Assembly (NCBI GenBank): GCA_964655775.1
Contig: CAZZNQ010000071.1
Coordinates: 1-21,018, forward strand
Source of the DNA: CAZZNQ01 sp964655775
Lineage (GTDB): Bacteria > Planctomycetota > Brocadiia > SM23-32
Reading direction: 5' to 3'
DNA: 21,018 bases
The notes under the pieces were generated by a model. It saw only the letters and a list, made by a program, of their open reading frames with translations, was not told the origin of the DNA and did not search any database. Positions 20,641 through 21,018 of this stretch are shown here, in pieces. Position 1 is the first letter of the stretch. Each line of letters begins with the position of its first letter. A program made the position numbers and the translations under genes.

Positions 20641-21018
20641 GCCGATTCGGCCTTTCTGTGAACGCGGGCGCGGGGCTTCTGTCGCGCCGACCCACGGCGG
20701 CGGAGTGCCTCGCAGATCTCGGACAGGAACCGGACGATGCCCCGTCGCGACGGGGCCGGCGCCCGGCCAGTCGGCGGACGCCCGACGGTCGTGCGACGGA
20801 CACATCGCGTCCCATCCGGACGACCGGCGGACACCGCTGGACGTCCGGCGTCCGGGCGGGTATGCGGCCGATCCACCGAGGCGCGCCCCCTGTTGCGGTT
20901 GCGGATACCGCCCTATCGGTTCGGTTGCGCACCATGCGTCGCGTCCTCCAATCGTTCCGTGGGCTACGGTGCGCCGCCTTCTGAGTCACCCCCTTCGGGG
21001 CTTCTCTGGGGGGCGACC

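Larger units (their letters stand above)
20374..21018. other. 645-bp tract without a convincing gene, containing repeats
   Basis: Several overlapping frames are open on both strands, but they have biased Arg/Pro/Gly/Ser composition, weak starts and no family motif. The tract holds the second dispersed 26-bp repeat (20429-20454), imperfect 30-bp tandem units (20521-20640), and a GC-rich section from about 20690 with recurring CGGCGGAC-like words. A C-rich/G-rich hairpin around TTCG sits near the right edge (about 20986-20996). No tRNA or promoter stands out. Confidence 0.6.

Noticed and set aside
20051..20989. Long minus-strand frames at the right end
   Set aside because: They run through the tandem repeats and the URO-D 3' end, have Arg/Pro-rich composition and no family signal; they are treated as repeat artefacts.

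Overview
This GC-rich window most likely comes from a Planctomycetota (PVC-type) chromosome. Four signs point that way: a SpoVG protein with a zinc ribbon inserted in its core, lipid A genes (LpxI) that imply an outer membrane, a HEAT lipoprotein of a style common in that phylum, and intergenic reading frames of the 'NEPI / VETSE' type made of short degenerate repeats. The assignment rests on recalled family traits, not on a search. No rRNA or CRISPR array is present.

Layout. (1) 1-616, minus: the 5' part of ilvB, cut by the window edge, with its own -10 box. (2) 783-5909, minus: a six-gene housekeeping operon read ftsB/divIC-like, proA, lpxI, rsmD, ispE, spoVG. Gaps are 12-47 bp, one junction overlaps by 17 bp, and the run starts from a good sigma70-type promoter at 5986-6015. 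(3) 6113-9993, plus: psd (phosphatidylserine decarboxylase), then a 1052-residue envelope protein joining a TPR-like array, a thioredoxin-fold CxxC domain and a CcdA/DsbD membrane domain. (4) 10044-10744: a tRNA-Val(GAC) gene on the minus strand with its promoter, a dispersed repeat, and a transposase relic. (5) 10840-11880, plus: a Cys-rich orphan protein with its own promoter. (6) 11934-15551, minus: an ankyrin-repeat membrane protein, and upstream of it a compact unit of six reading frames. That unit holds a two-TM protein, 36-aa and 22-aa micro-ORFs, a HEAT lipoprotein with a possible degenerate SNase-like domain, a 45-aa membrane protein, and a soluble orphan. It is headed by a promoter with a perfect TATAAT. 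(7) 15577-19122, minus: dinB, a SurA/PrsA-like foldase and a sialidase-like protein. (8) 19282-20373, plus: a URO-D superfamily protein divergent from dinB. (9) 20374-21018: no convincing gene; imperfect 30-bp tandem repeats and a second copy of the dispersed repeat.

The most interesting parts are the compact small-protein unit (about 13.1-15.5 kb), the TPR-thioredoxin-CcdA fusion, the zinc-ribbon SpoVG with a long acidic tail, and DinB with an insertion of about 40 residues. Sigma70-like elements (near-TTGACA, 16-18 bp, near-TATAAT) precede most transcription units, which supports the operon boundaries given here.
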